DNA of 64,000 bases from Catalinimonas sp038039535 (GTDB lineage Bacteria; Bacteroidota; Bacteroidia; Cytophagales; Cyclobacteriaceae), in the NCBI RefSeq assembly GCF_038039535.1, contig NZ_JBBPHP010000030.1, forward strand, positions 16,306-80,305, in the 5' to 3' direction. Made by a program: the position numbers and the translations under genes. A model generated the notes under the pieces. It saw only the letters and a list, made by a program, of their open reading frames with translations, had not been told where the DNA came from and made no database searches. Shown here piece by piece: positions 52,136 to 61,670 of this stretch. The first letter of the stretch is position 1; the number at the start of each line of letters is the position of its first letter.

Positions 52136-54349
52136 TTGAAAGGAGAGTTCACAACCGTACAGACCGCCCTTGACCTGGGCTTGTTAGAAGAAGAATACCA
52201 AAAAATCAATGAAATTTTAGGGCGTACACCAAACTTCACTGAGTTAAGTATTTTCGCAGTGATGTGGTCAGAACATTGTTCTTATAAAAACTCTATTGTC
52301 TGGCTTAAGAAACTTCCTAAATCCTCAGAGCGAATGCTCGCCGAAGCAGGGGAGGAGAATGCAGGTTTGGTAGACATCGGAGATGGTCTGGCCTGTAGTT
52401 TCAAAATAGAATCTCACAATCACCCTTCCGCTATTGAACCCTACCAGGGAGCGGCTACCGGTGTAGGTGGTATCAACCGTGATATTTTTACCATGGGTGC
52501 CCGGCCAATCGCCCAGCTCAACTCCTTACGGTTTGGAGATCTGAGTAACAAAAAGACCCAATGGTTGCTGAAAGGTGTAGTAAAAGGCATTGGGGATTAT
52601 GGAAATGCATTCGGTATTCCTACAGTTGGTGGAGAACTTTATTTTGATCCCTGCTACCAGGTGAATCCACTAGTAAATGCATTTTCAGCAGGGATTGTGG
52701 AAACAGACAAAACTGCATCTGCTATTTCTTATGGAGTTGGTAATCCCGTGTTTATCGTAGGGTCTGCTACCGGAAAGGACGGAATCCACGGAGCGGCTTT
52801 CGCTTCTAAAGATATCAGCGAAGATTCTTTAAATGACTTACCATCGGTACAGGTAGGTGATCCTTTCCAGGAAAAACTGTTGCTGGAAGCTAGCCTTGAA
52901 GTAATTGCATCCGGTGCAGTTGTCGGTATCCAGGATATGGGAGCGGCAGGGATTATTTGTTCTACTTCAGAAATGAGCGCCAAAGGAGCGCATGGCATGG
53001 ATATCTGGCTAGACAAAGTGCCACTGAGACAAGAAGGTATGCTCCCCTTTGAGATTCTACTTTCTGAATCTCAGGAAAGAATGTTAATAGTGATTAAAAA
53101 AGGCAAAGAGCAGGAAGTTCTGGATATTTTCAAGAAGTGGGATCTTAACTGTGCGCAAATAGGAGAAGTTACAGATAATAAGATACTCAAATTTTATCAG
53201 GACAATACTTTAGTAGCTGAGGTTCCGGCGCATGATCTTGTATTGGGAGGAGGGGCTCCAGTCTATCATAGAGAATACAAAGAACCAGCTTACTTTCAGG
53301 AATTTAAAAAGTTTAATCCTGATTCCATTCCTCAGCCTGATTATGTAGAAGTTGCTAAATTTTTATTAAGTCATCCAAACATCGCTTCACGACAATGGGT
53401 AGCTGAGCAGTACGATTCTATGATTGGTACCAGCACTACTACGACCAATGCTCCATCAGATGCGCCAGTAGTTAGAATTAAGGGTACTAAAAAAGCTATT
53501 GCAATTACTGTAGATTGTAATGGACGTTATGTGCATGCCAATCCTGAAGAAGGCTGTGCGATAGCAGTAGCTGAATCAGCCAGAAATATTGTATGTGCAG
53601 GTGGCGAACCCGTAGCTATTACCAACTGTCTAAACTTCGGAAACCCTTATAACCCTGAAGTCTACTGGCAGTTTGTAAAGGCAATCATGGGGATGAAAAA
53701 AGCCTGTGAGAAATTTAATACGCCCGTTACCGGTGGCAATGTCAGCTTTTACAATCAGTCTAATGATGGTGGAGCGGTATTTCCTACACCGGTAATAGGA
53801 ATGCTGGGGCTACTTGATCATTATGACAAGAAAATGACAATGCATTTTAAAAATGAGAACGATCAATTGTACTTGCTTGGCAAAGTAAATGATGATATTG
53901 CTTGTTCAGAATATCTCTATAGTTATTGCAAAGTCAAATCTTCTTCCTCTCCATATTTTGACCTTGAGGAGGAGTACAAAGTACAGGCAGCTATCAAAGA
54001 ACTTATCAAGCAAGACATGATAGTCTCAGCACATGATATTTCTGATGGAGGCTTGTTCGTAACTTTAGCTGAATCAGCCCTCACAGGCAATTTAGGCTTT
54101 AATATCAATACTGACCCGTCTATTAGAAAAGACGCGTTTCTGTTTGGAGAAGGGCAGGGTAGGATAGTGGTAAGTGTGAATGAAGTACAGATAGAAAGTC
54201 TGGAGTCTACATTAACATCACTTTCTGTTCCATTTCAGCGCATTGGAAATGTAGTGTCGGACGTTTTTATGATAGATCAAGAAGTGGTTATGAATCTGGA
54301 TGAAGCAAGTACATTATATAGCAACACATTGGCGTCATTTTTGAGATAA
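52136..54349 (+). CDS. purL: Phosphoribosylformylglycinamidine synthase subunit PurL
   Basis: 737 residues, the small (bacterial type) PurL working with PurS and PurQ, here encoded elsewhere. Fourth step of de novo purine synthesis. Signatures are VMWSEHCSYKNS, IESHNHPSAIEPYQGAATG and NCLNFGNP. The start is TTG at 52136; no ATG or GTG is close enough in frame, and MKGEFTTVQTALDLGL fits the family start. Confidence 0.95.
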   Translation: MKGEFTTVQTALDLGLLEEEYQKINEILGRTPNFTELSIFAVMWSEHCSYKNSIVWLKKLPKSSERMLAEAGEENAGLVDIGDGLACSFKIESHNHPSAIEPYQGAATGVGGINRDIFTMGARPIAQLNSLRFGDLSNKKTQWLLKGVVKGIGDYGNAFGIPTVGGELYFDPCYQVNPLVNAFSAGIVETDKTASAISYGVGNPVFIVGSATGKDGIHGAAFASKDISEDSLNDLPSVQVGDPFQEKLLLEASLEVIASGAVVGIQDMGAAGIICSTSEMSAKGAHGMDIWLDKVPLRQEGMLPFEILLSESQERMLIVIKKGKEQEVLDIFKKWDLNCAQIGEVTDNKILKFYQDNTLVAEVPAHDLVLGGGAPVYHREYKEPAYFQEFKKFNPDSIPQPDYVEVAKFLLSHPNIASRQWVAEQYDSMIGTSTTTTNAPSDAPVVRIKGTKKAIAITVDCNGRYVHANPEEGCAIAVAESARNIVCAGGEPVAITNCLNFGNPYNPEVYWQFVKAIMGMKKACEKFNTPVTGGNVSFYNQSNDGGAVFPTPVIGMLGLLDHYDKKMTMHFKNENDQLYLLGKVNDDIACSEYLYSYCKVKSSSSPYFDLEEEYKVQAAIKELIKQDMIVSAHDISDGGLFVTLAESALTGNLGFNINTDPSIRKDAFLFGEGQGRIVVSVNEVQIESLESTLTSLSVPFQRIGNVVSDVFMIDQEVVMNLDEASTLYSNTLASFLR

Positions 54350-54532
54350 TGCTGCTAAGATTTATAATTTTTTAAATAATTATTACATGTCTTATCTAAC
54401 TCCTTTCAAAAGGGCCCTAGTAGATTAGTCAAGTTGTTATATCTAAATAATTTATTATTTCATTTTTTGACGCTTTATTTATATTAATATTTAAATAATT
54501 ATAGAAAAAATGTAATTTTTTAAGTCAAAAAA

Positions 54533-54563
54533 TTTTCAAATGAATATTTAATGACTATTTTTG
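54533..54563 (+). promoter_or_regulatory. Candidate promoter of the exopolysaccharide cluster
   Basis: TATTTTTG at 54556-54563 matches TAnnTTTG, with TTTTCAAA at 54533-54540, 15 bases upstream. Predicted transcript start about 50 bases before the wza-like gene. The surrounding 270 bases are very AT-rich and hold no other feature that I can support. Confidence 0.45.
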
Positions 54564-54619
54564 TGTTAAATAGATAAAAATAATTAAATAATATATTACT
54601 TGTGTATAACTTTTTCCGA

Positions 54620-55423
54620 ATGAAAAAAAGAAATCTCACGTTACAGTTTATAGGCATAATGATGATAATCATCAGTTTGTCCGGCTGTTATTCAAGTAAG
54701 GAGCTTATTTATCTACAAAATGATGAGTTTAATAAGGAGTATCCCACTTCAATAAAAAACAAGCGACCAGAATATAGGATTCAAATCAACGATGTGTTAC
54801 AAATAGATGTACGTAATCCAGATCCTACTACTACAGCATTATTTTCTAAAAATGAAGGACAGATTGTAAATGGTAATGTTAATCCGGCTTATTTATACCT
54901 GGCGGGTTACTCAGTAGATGATAATGGGAACATTAATATTCCAATTGTTGGGACTGTAAAAGTTGATGGTTTGACGGTAAATGAAGCTGAAACGTTGGTA
55001 CAGACAGAGATTGATAAATACTTGAATAATGCATCTGTAGAAGTAAAATTAGTTAGTTTTAAAGTATCAGTCTTAGGAGAGGTAAGAAACCCCGGATATT
55101 ACCTTATATACAATGGGCAGGCCAATATTCTGGAAGCCTTGGCAATGGCTGGGGATATCACGCAATTTGGCAGTAGAGATGAGATTAAGTTGATTCGCCA
55201 AACAAGCGAGGGTTCTGAGGTCATTTTATTGGACATGCGGGATTCAGAGTTGATGAACTCTAAGTATTTCTTTTTGTTACCTAATGATGTATTATATGTA
55301 GAGCCGAACAAGGAACAGATAAAAAGATCAAATTTGGAGCCTTTAACTATAGTATTCTCGGCTCTCACCACTTTAGCATTATTTGTTAATGCATATGTGA
55401 ACATTAGAAATAACACTCCTTAG
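54620..55423 (+). CDS. Polysaccharide export lipoprotein (Wza/BexD-like)
   Basis: 267 residues from ATG 54620; a GTG at 54602 is weaker because it displaces the signal peptide. Lipobox SLSGC gives lipidated Cys23. The poly-export domain begins at YRIQINDVLQIDVRNPDP, then SLBB-like repeats (VSVLGEVRNPGYYLIY), and a C-terminal membrane helix near 245-262. It forms the outer-membrane channel for exopolysaccharide. Followed after 21 bases by the Wzc-like gene. Confidence 0.92.
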   Translation: MKKRNLTLQFIGIMMIIISLSGCYSSKELIYLQNDEFNKEYPTSIKNKRPEYRIQINDVLQIDVRNPDPTTTALFSKNEGQIVNGNVNPAYLYLAGYSVDDNGNINIPIVGTVKVDGLTVNEAETLVQTEIDKYLNNASVEVKLVSFKVSVLGEVRNPGYYLIYNGQANILEALAMAGDITQFGSRDEIKLIRQTSEGSEVILLDMRDSELMNSKYFFLLPNDVLYVEPNKEQIKRSNLEPLTIVFSALTTLALFVNAYVNIRNNTP

Positions 55424-55444
55424 AAATCACTAATATTCTTAACA

Positions 55445-57880
55445 ATGGAAAATATTAAAAAAGTAAATGAAGGTAGCGCTGATATTTTACCATTACTTTA
55501 TAAAATAAAGTCAAAATGGTATTGGTTCCTGTTTAGTTCTCTATTCTTTCTTATCATTGCCGTCGTTTACAGTCAATTTTCAGAAAAGAGATACGCAGTA
55601 CAAGGAAGTATCCTCTTTGAAGATAGAGAGAGAGGTTCTACAGAGGTTGGTGAACTTTTAAATCAGAACACCCAGACCAACGCTAGAGATGAGGGCAAAA
55701 TTGCACTTACTAATGAAATAGCCAAGCTAACATCTGATAGGATGATAAGCGTAGCATTGGAAGGACTTGATTTTAAAGTATCTTATTTTACAGTTGAAAA
55801 GTTCTGGCCTTCCTTCATGAAAGAGTCCTGGCTTAATGAGAGATATAGTGATTTTCCAGTTAAAATAAAAGTAGACAGTACGAAATATCAACTCGTAGGC
55901 GTACCATTATTTATTTCATTTGTTTCTGAGGATGTTGTCAAAATTGAAGCATATGGGGAGGAAGTCCGAGCCTACAATTTTTCTACGAATGAGTATTCTG
56001 GAATCATACCAGAAGTTTCTTTTTCTGAAAATGTAAAATTAGGTAATACACTTGAGACAAAATATCTAAATATTACTGTTGAAGCTGATCCTAATTCAAT
56101 GTTGAGTCAGGAAGATTATGATCTAGCTTTCAAAATTAATGCGCATAAAGCTTTAGTGGAGAGCTACAAAGCTAAGTTGACGGCAACACCTGTAGATGAA
56201 ATGAACCAGAATGCCAGAGTGGTTAATCTCAATATGGAGATTAATATACCTTCCAAAGGTGAAGCCTTTATCAACTCTTTGATTGATGCCTATGCAGGTA
56301 ATGTTCTGGCTAAGAAAAATTTAAAAGGTGAAAATTCAATTGATTTTATCAATAAAAGGATTGCTGTACTTTCTGATTCTTTAAAAAATGCTGAAATGGC
56401 GCTACAGCAGTTCAAATCTTCATCTAGCTTGTTAGATGTAGATTATGCCAAAAATAGTATTTATAATCGTTTGGACAGATTAGAGCAGGAAAAAGCTACT
56501 GTGGATGATCAGTTATCATATTATCAGAATACCCTCAGGTCTCTCAACAATGAGTCTCAAGCTGATAAAATTGTAGCGCCTGCTGCTGTGGGTATATCTG
56601 ATCCGATTTTTAATCAATTGGTTAATAATTATATACAGCTAAGTACTCGTTTGCAGCAAATGAAGTATAATGCAACTGACTCAAACCCGTTAGTGACTCA
56701 ACTGGAGAGAGATGTTGCAGACCTGAGACAAGCTATAAAAGACAATATATCTGGTATCATTTCTTCATTGTCTACTACTCAAAGCAGGCTCAATAGAGAT
56801 ATTTATCAGGCAAGAGCTGAAGCTAACTCACTGCCTCAAAATGAAAGGCAACTTACAGTTTTGGAGCGTGATTACGAATATTATAAGGAGAAGTACAATG
56901 CAATGATGGAGAAGAAAGCAGAAGCAGAAGTAGTATTAGCTACGAATACTACCAATGTGGAAACAATTGAACGTGCGGAGGTGCAAGGTAATGGTCCGGT
57001 TTGGCCAAAACCTATGTTGTTTATGTTTGCTGCTATTATTCTTGGTCTTAGTTTTCCTTTGGCATTCATCGTAGTATCAGATTATTTGGATAATAGGGTG
57101 AGTGATAAGGACGAACTTGAAAGCAAAACTAAAGTACCTTTGCTGGGCATGATCGCAAATGGTCCGAAAGATGCCGGAGTAGTATTAAAGAAGTATCCAA
57201 ACTCTGCCATTGCTGAATCATTCAAGTTTGTAAGAATTAACCTGCAATATTTTCATCAGGATAATAACCATCAGGTGATAGGAATAACTTCATCAATTAG
57301 TGGTGAAGGAAAAACCTTCTGCTCTGCTAACATTGCGGCTACATTTGCTGATTCTGGAAAACGTACCCTGCTTGTTTGTGGTGACTTGAGAAAACCACGC
57401 ATACACGAATATTTTGATCTGAAAGGACCAGGGCTTACAGATTATTTACAAGAATTTGCCACTTTAGACAATGTTATTCAACCTACAGAGTTTCGTAACC
57501 TTGATGTAATAGCTCCAGGCTCACCTCAAGATGATCCTACGAAAATGTTTGAGTCACCCAATGCGCAAAAGCTATTTGATGCTTTGAAACAACGCTATGA
57601 TAAAATAATTGTTGAGACGCCTCCGATTGGTTATGTGGCAGATTACTTTGTCTTAATCAATCACTTTGATATTAATTTATTCGTAGTTCGTTATAAGTAT
57701 ACCAATAAAAATATACTGGTGGGAATCAACGATCTGTATAAAAATAATAAGATAAAAAATCTATATCTATTATTTAACGATGTCAAACACAGCGGAGAAT
57801 ATGGATATGGGTATTTAAGTAACGACAAAGGTTATTATACGAAGACCAAGAAAAAGGCTTTAAAAAATCCCTTTTCTTAA
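55445..57880 (+). CDS. Polysaccharide co-polymerase with BY-kinase domain (Wzc-like)
   Basis: 811 residues. N-terminal Wzz part with a membrane helix at about 28-48, a long coiled coil (290-500), GNVR-type LPQNERQLTVLERDYEYY, a second membrane helix at about 520-540, then a cytoplasmic tyrosine-kinase domain. Walker A GEGKT is at 620-624. Walker A' reads LLVCGDLRKPR (C645 where Asp is common, D647 kept) and Walker B reads IIVETPP (E724 for Asp). The C-terminal tail has a tyrosine cluster (YGYGYLSNDKGYY). Controls chain length and export with the Wza-like lipoprotein. Confidence 0.92.
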   Translation: MENIKKVNEGSADILPLLYKIKSKWYWFLFSSLFFLIIAVVYSQFSEKRYAVQGSILFEDRERGSTEVGELLNQNTQTNARDEGKIALTNEIAKLTSDRMISVALEGLDFKVSYFTVEKFWPSFMKESWLNERYSDFPVKIKVDSTKYQLVGVPLFISFVSEDVVKIEAYGEEVRAYNFSTNEYSGIIPEVSFSENVKLGNTLETKYLNITVEADPNSMLSQEDYDLAFKINAHKALVESYKAKLTATPVDEMNQNARVVNLNMEINIPSKGEAFINSLIDAYAGNVLAKKNLKGENSIDFINKRIAVLSDSLKNAEMALQQFKSSSSLLDVDYAKNSIYNRLDRLEQEKATVDDQLSYYQNTLRSLNNESQADKIVAPAAVGISDPIFNQLVNNYIQLSTRLQQMKYNATDSNPLVTQLERDVADLRQAIKDNISGIISSLSTTQSRLNRDIYQARAEANSLPQNERQLTVLERDYEYYKEKYNAMMEKKAEAEVVLATNTTNVETIERAEVQGNGPVWPKPMLFMFAAIILGLSFPLAFIVVSDYLDNRVSDKDELESKTKVPLLGMIANGPKDAGVVLKKYPNSAIAESFKFVRINLQYFHQDNNHQVIGITSSISGEGKTFCSANIAATFADSGKRTLLVCGDLRKPRIHEYFDLKGPGLTDYLQEFATLDNVIQPTEFRNLDVIAPGSPQDDPTKMFESPNAQKLFDALKQRYDKIIVETPPIGYVADYFVLINHFDINLFVVRYKYTNKNILVGINDLYKNNKIKNLYLLFNDVKHSGEYGYGYLSNDKGYYTKTKKKALKNPFS

Positions 57881-57883
57881 TTC

Positions 57884-57929
57884 AAAAAATAGGGAAATAG
57901 ACTTTAGAAAACTGTTTCCCTATTTTTTT
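57884..57929 (+). terminator. Intrinsic terminator after the Wzc-like gene
   Basis: A stem of about 12 bp (AAAATAGGGAAA with TTTCCCTATTTT) with a loop of about 17 bases and a continuing T-run. It separates wza-wzc from the glycosyltransferase genes, which may need their own promoter or read-through. Confidence 0.8.
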
Positions 57930-58002
57930 GTTTTTTTTCAAATGTAATTATTCAAACTTTTTATATAAATAAAATTTGTATTGGTTTTGAATTTCTTGAT
58001 TA

Positions 58003-59106
58003 ATGAGTAAAGATATTTTTGACAAGGTTTTATATATAGCACCTCATTATAAGTATTGGAAGGGTGGGATTTCTGCAGTTATTGTAGAGTATAAGAATTC
58101 AATCAAAAATTTTCATTACTTACCAAGTACAACATCTGCCAATATATATCTTACCACACTTTCATTCCCATTTCTTGTCCTTGTTTTTGCGGCCAGATTG
58201 ATGATCAGTAGAAAGATTAAGATCGTCCATATACATGGTGCATCAAAGGGGAGTTTCTACAGAAAATTTATTTATTTCTTCCTGGCCAAAAAGCTTTTTA
58301 AAAAAAAAGTAGTATATCATATCCATGGTGCTGGATTTCATCTCTTTTATCAGGGTGCATCATCATTTATCCGTAGAGGGGTTAGGTATATGATAAATGA
58401 ATCAGATACTCTAATAGTTTTGTCAAATTGGTGGAAAGAATTTTTTAGTGGAGAGTTTAAACCTAAGAGAATTAAAATTGTACCTAATATTGTTGCAAAT
58501 CCTTCAAAAACATTATCTAATATCAATAGTTTTTCAAATGTTGAAAACGATAAAAACTTAGAGAAAAAAGTAAATTTACTTTTTTTAGGTAGAATTGGGG
58601 ACAGGAAAGGTATATTTGATCTGTTAACAGTGCTGACTGAAAACCTGAGCTTTTTCAAAGAAAAATGTCATTTGAAGATAGGTGGAGATGGTGATATTAA
58701 TAAGCTTTTGGAAGTTATTCGTACAAACCAGCTTTCAGAAGTTGTTGAATATATAGGCTTTGTTCAGGGAGAGAAAAAGATTAAAGTATTAAACGACACA
58801 GATATATACATACTTCCATCTTATAATGAGGGGCTTCCAATTTCAATTTTAGAAGCAATGTCATTTGCCAAGCCAATTATTTCTACTACTGTTGGAGGTA
58901 TACCAGAAATTGTCAATGATCAATACAATGGAATATTATTTGAGCCAGGAGATTTAATAGCTCTGAATCACGCACTGACTAGATTGGTCAGTGACAAAAA
59001 ATTACTTATGGAATATGGAAATAACTCCTATAGGTTAGTGAAAGACAAACACTTTCCGGATTCAGTGAAAGAATCATTATTAAAAGTTTATCAAGAGTTG
59101 ATATGA
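58003..59106 (+). CDS. GT4-family glycosyltransferase
   Basis: 367 residues, GT-B fold. N-terminal acceptor half with YKYWKGGISAVIVEY; C-terminal GT4 half with LLFLGRIGDRKGIFDLL, GGDGDINKLLE, and the donor-binding segment SYNEGLPISILEAMSFAKP. Adds a sugar to the growing exopolysaccharide repeat; sugar unknown. Its stop overlaps the next start by 4 bases. Confidence 0.9.
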   Translation: MSKDIFDKVLYIAPHYKYWKGGISAVIVEYKNSIKNFHYLPSTTSANIYLTTLSFPFLVLVFAARLMISRKIKIVHIHGASKGSFYRKFIYFFLAKKLFKKKVVYHIHGAGFHLFYQGASSFIRRGVRYMINESDTLIVLSNWWKEFFSGEFKPKRIKIVPNIVANPSKTLSNINSFSNVENDKNLEKKVNLLFLGRIGDRKGIFDLLTVLTENLSFFKEKCHLKIGGDGDINKLLEVIRTNQLSEVVEYIGFVQGEKKIKVLNDTDIYILPSYNEGLPISILEAMSFAKPIISTTVGGIPEIVNDQYNGILFEPGDLIALNHALTRLVSDKKLLMEYGNNSYRLVKDKHFPDSVKESLLKVYQELI

Positions 59107-60386
59107 AAAAGTTAGCTCATTTCTTTGTTAGAAATATTCTGAAAAATAATCCTTTGTTCTGGTATCGTTTACATCGGCTGAAAAGCCTATATGAATTAGA
59201 ACAAGAAAAATTACTTACACTTCAGAATGAAACATTCCTTAAGTTATTGAAATATGCTTATTCTAACTCTGCTTTTTATAAAAGCTATTACCAGCAATAT
59301 GGACTGGATATTAAGACTATAAAAGACATTAGTGATATAAACAAACTGCCTGTTGTTACCAAAGACCATATCAGAAAACATGCTGAAGTTATTTTAACAG
59401 GCCCCAAATCATTTCAAAAAGTTGCTTACACGAGCGGGACATCAGGATCTCCACTAAAAGTTTACCGTAGTTATTCATCTGTCATTGAAGAAGAGGCCTA
59501 TATTTGGAGACATAGAGAAAATTTTGGTCATACAATAGGGGCAAAGTCGGTTGCATTAAGAGCTGATTTAGACAGAGATACATTCGTGGCTTTAGATCCA
59601 TTTTCTAATACCAAACAGTTGAGTAGCTATAGGCTAAGTGAAAGAACTGTAGAAAATTATTATGAAGAAATCGCTTCATTTTCGCCGAATGCTATTTATG
59701 CCTTTCCAAGTTCAGTAGAAATATTGGCGAACTTCTTATCAGAAAAAAACAAATCGTTACATGTTCCTCTTATTTTTACCTCATCTGAAACCTTATATGA
59801 GTTTCAAAGAGAGAAAATACAAAAAGTATTCAATGCTAGAATTGTTGATTGGTATGGCAATGCAGAAAGGACAATAGCATTAGAAGAAAACCAAGAAGGA
59901 ACTTATGATGAACTTAAATTATATTCAGTCAATGAATACAATGACGATCATGTTATCACCACTAGTTTAATAAATTTTTCTTTTCCATTAATTCGCTACC
60001 ATGTGAATGATGTCTTAATTGCTGACAACTCTACAGGCAAAGTTAGTCAAATCATAGGTAGAGTAGATGATGCGATAGAATTACCAGATGGTACAAAAGT
60101 TGTTAGATTAGGGGTGGTATTTAAAGGAATGGATGAGATCAACTTTGCTCAAATTATTCAAAATAACCGTAACGAACTCCAGATAAATGTAGTGCCAGCA
60201 AAATCATTTAACGATGATGCTAAGCTTAAAATTCTGAAGAAAATGAAGCTTTTTGTAGGTTATCAGCTTGATATAAAAATCTCAGTCGTTGATGAAAGCC
60301 AAATTATTAAAACCGAAAGAGGGAAGTATAAATTAGTGATTAACAATTTGAATGCTTCAGATCACAAAAGTACTGCATTAGTTTAA
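59103..60386 (+). CDS. CapK/phenylacetate-CoA-ligase-like adenylate-forming enzyme
   Basis: 427 residues. AMP-binding superfamily with the P-loop-like YTSGTSGSPLKVYRS and LIRYHVNDVLIADNS; the usual acyl-CoA ligase C-terminal domain is short. CapK-like proteins occur in capsule and exopolysaccharide clusters, where they are thought to activate a carboxylic acid for attachment to sugars; the exact reaction is not known. Overlaps the upstream glycosyltransferase gene by 4 bases, so translationally coupled. Confidence 0.86.
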   Translation: MKKLAHFFVRNILKNNPLFWYRLHRLKSLYELEQEKLLTLQNETFLKLLKYAYSNSAFYKSYYQQYGLDIKTIKDISDINKLPVVTKDHIRKHAEVILTGPKSFQKVAYTSGTSGSPLKVYRSYSSVIEEEAYIWRHRENFGHTIGAKSVALRADLDRDTFVALDPFSNTKQLSSYRLSERTVENYYEEIASFSPNAIYAFPSSVEILANFLSEKNKSLHVPLIFTSSETLYEFQREKIQKVFNARIVDWYGNAERTIALEENQEGTYDELKLYSVNEYNDDHVITTSLINFSFPLIRYHVNDVLIADNSTGKVSQIIGRVDDAIELPDGTKVVRLGVVFKGMDEINFAQIIQNNRNELQINVVPAKSFNDDAKLKILKKMKLFVGYQLDIKISVVDESQIIKTERGKYKLVINNLNASDHKSTALV

Positions 60387-60643
60387 ATTAATAATATTTG
60401 TAAACGTGAGCATTAAATGATTTTTTTAACAAAAAATAGCGAGTAGCCTTAATTTATTCTACCGATAAAGGTTTATACTTATAGTTGAGCTTTCTTGTTT
60501 TTTACTTTTTCTTAATTTATCCAATGTTTAGGCTTTTGTTTCAAGAGCCAATTACCTCTCGCAACCTATCAGTTTACATTGTTAATCCATTTACCAAATT
60601 AGAGAAGTTTAGGGCTAATTTATAATTCATTATACAGTTTAGA

Positions 60644-61660
60644 ATGAAAAAAATTATAGTAAGAAGTAGACAAAATGTTTTTCGTCATGAGACTGAGATA
60701 TTAGTAAATAGATATGGTTTTCAAGAAATCAATAATGGTGAAACATCCAAGGGAATAAAAACCAGAAAAGAATTGATTTTATTTTTTTTGAGTGATGTCC
60801 TTTTTGTATTACGGAATATAAAAAAGATCTCCCGCGCTGATGTTATTATAGTAACCGGATTTAATGCTTTAACCATTAAATTGCTTATTAAGCTAGGTAT
60901 CATCAAGTATAAAAAGTTGCTGTGGTTTGGCTTTTTTATCCACTCAGATTTAGCTTTCAAAATTTTTGAAATTGTATTAAAAGTGCTCAGTCTGAAGCAC
61001 GAGATAATGGTGCTTAATGCTATTTATGAAATTCCTTTATATGCCAAGCGCTTGGGAATTCCTGAGCGAAAGCTTACTTATTTTAAGTTAGGAGACTGGA
61101 AAAAACCAGTAGAACTATTTGATCCAACTTATGTTCCTCCTTTTAAAGATTATTGTTTTGCAGGAGGATTTACAAATAGAAATTACAAAACACTCATTGA
61201 GACTTTTAAGGAAGTTGATAAAAACTTAATTATTGTAGGTTCTGATCTCAACGAAGATCTAAGGGACTTAGATACTCTCCCAAACAATATCATTGTTAAA
61301 AAAGATATAGATAAAACAGAGTTTGAGTCATTAGTTGTACATTCTAGCGTTTGTATTTTGCCAATGAAAGATCCGGATGCAGGAGCATCTGGCCACATGG
61401 TACTGCTGGCGTATATGAGACATAAAAAGATAATTCTTGCATCAAACTTTCCAGCAATTAGAGAATACCTCGTGCATGATAAATCAGCTATTCTTTATGA
61501 TGATCCTAAAAAAGATATTCCAAGAATATTGGAAGATATTGACCTTAATAAGTATGACTTGAACTGTTTGAGAGATCAGGCTTACAAAGCCTACGAAGAA
61601 GAATTTAGTGCGAAAGCTTTAGAAGAAAATCTAGTAAAAATTGTAGAGTCAAATTTGTAA
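60644..61660 (+). CDS. Glycosyltransferase-like protein of the GT-B fold
   Basis: 338 residues. N-terminal half with a membrane-associating stretch (LLWFGFFIHSDLAFKIFEIVL) and C-terminal half with YCFAGGFTNRNYKTLIETF, then DPDAGASGHMVLLAYMRHK in place of the usual GT4 donor loop. Distant from standard GT4 enzymes, but position in the cluster supports a sugar transfer role. A 257-base gap with no gene precedes it. Confidence 0.72.
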   Translation: MKKIIVRSRQNVFRHETEILVNRYGFQEINNGETSKGIKTRKELILFFLSDVLFVLRNIKKISRADVIIVTGFNALTIKLLIKLGIIKYKKLLWFGFFIHSDLAFKIFEIVLKVLSLKHEIMVLNAIYEIPLYAKRLGIPERKLTYFKLGDWKKPVELFDPTYVPPFKDYCFAGGFTNRNYKTLIETFKEVDKNLIIVGSDLNEDLRDLDTLPNNIIVKKDIDKTEFESLVVHSSVCILPMKDPDAGASGHMVLLAYMRHKKIILASNFPAIREYLVHDKSAILYDDPKKDIPRILEDIDLNKYDLNCLRDQAYKAYEEEFSAKALEENLVKIVESNL

Positions 61661-61670
61661 AATCTTTTCA

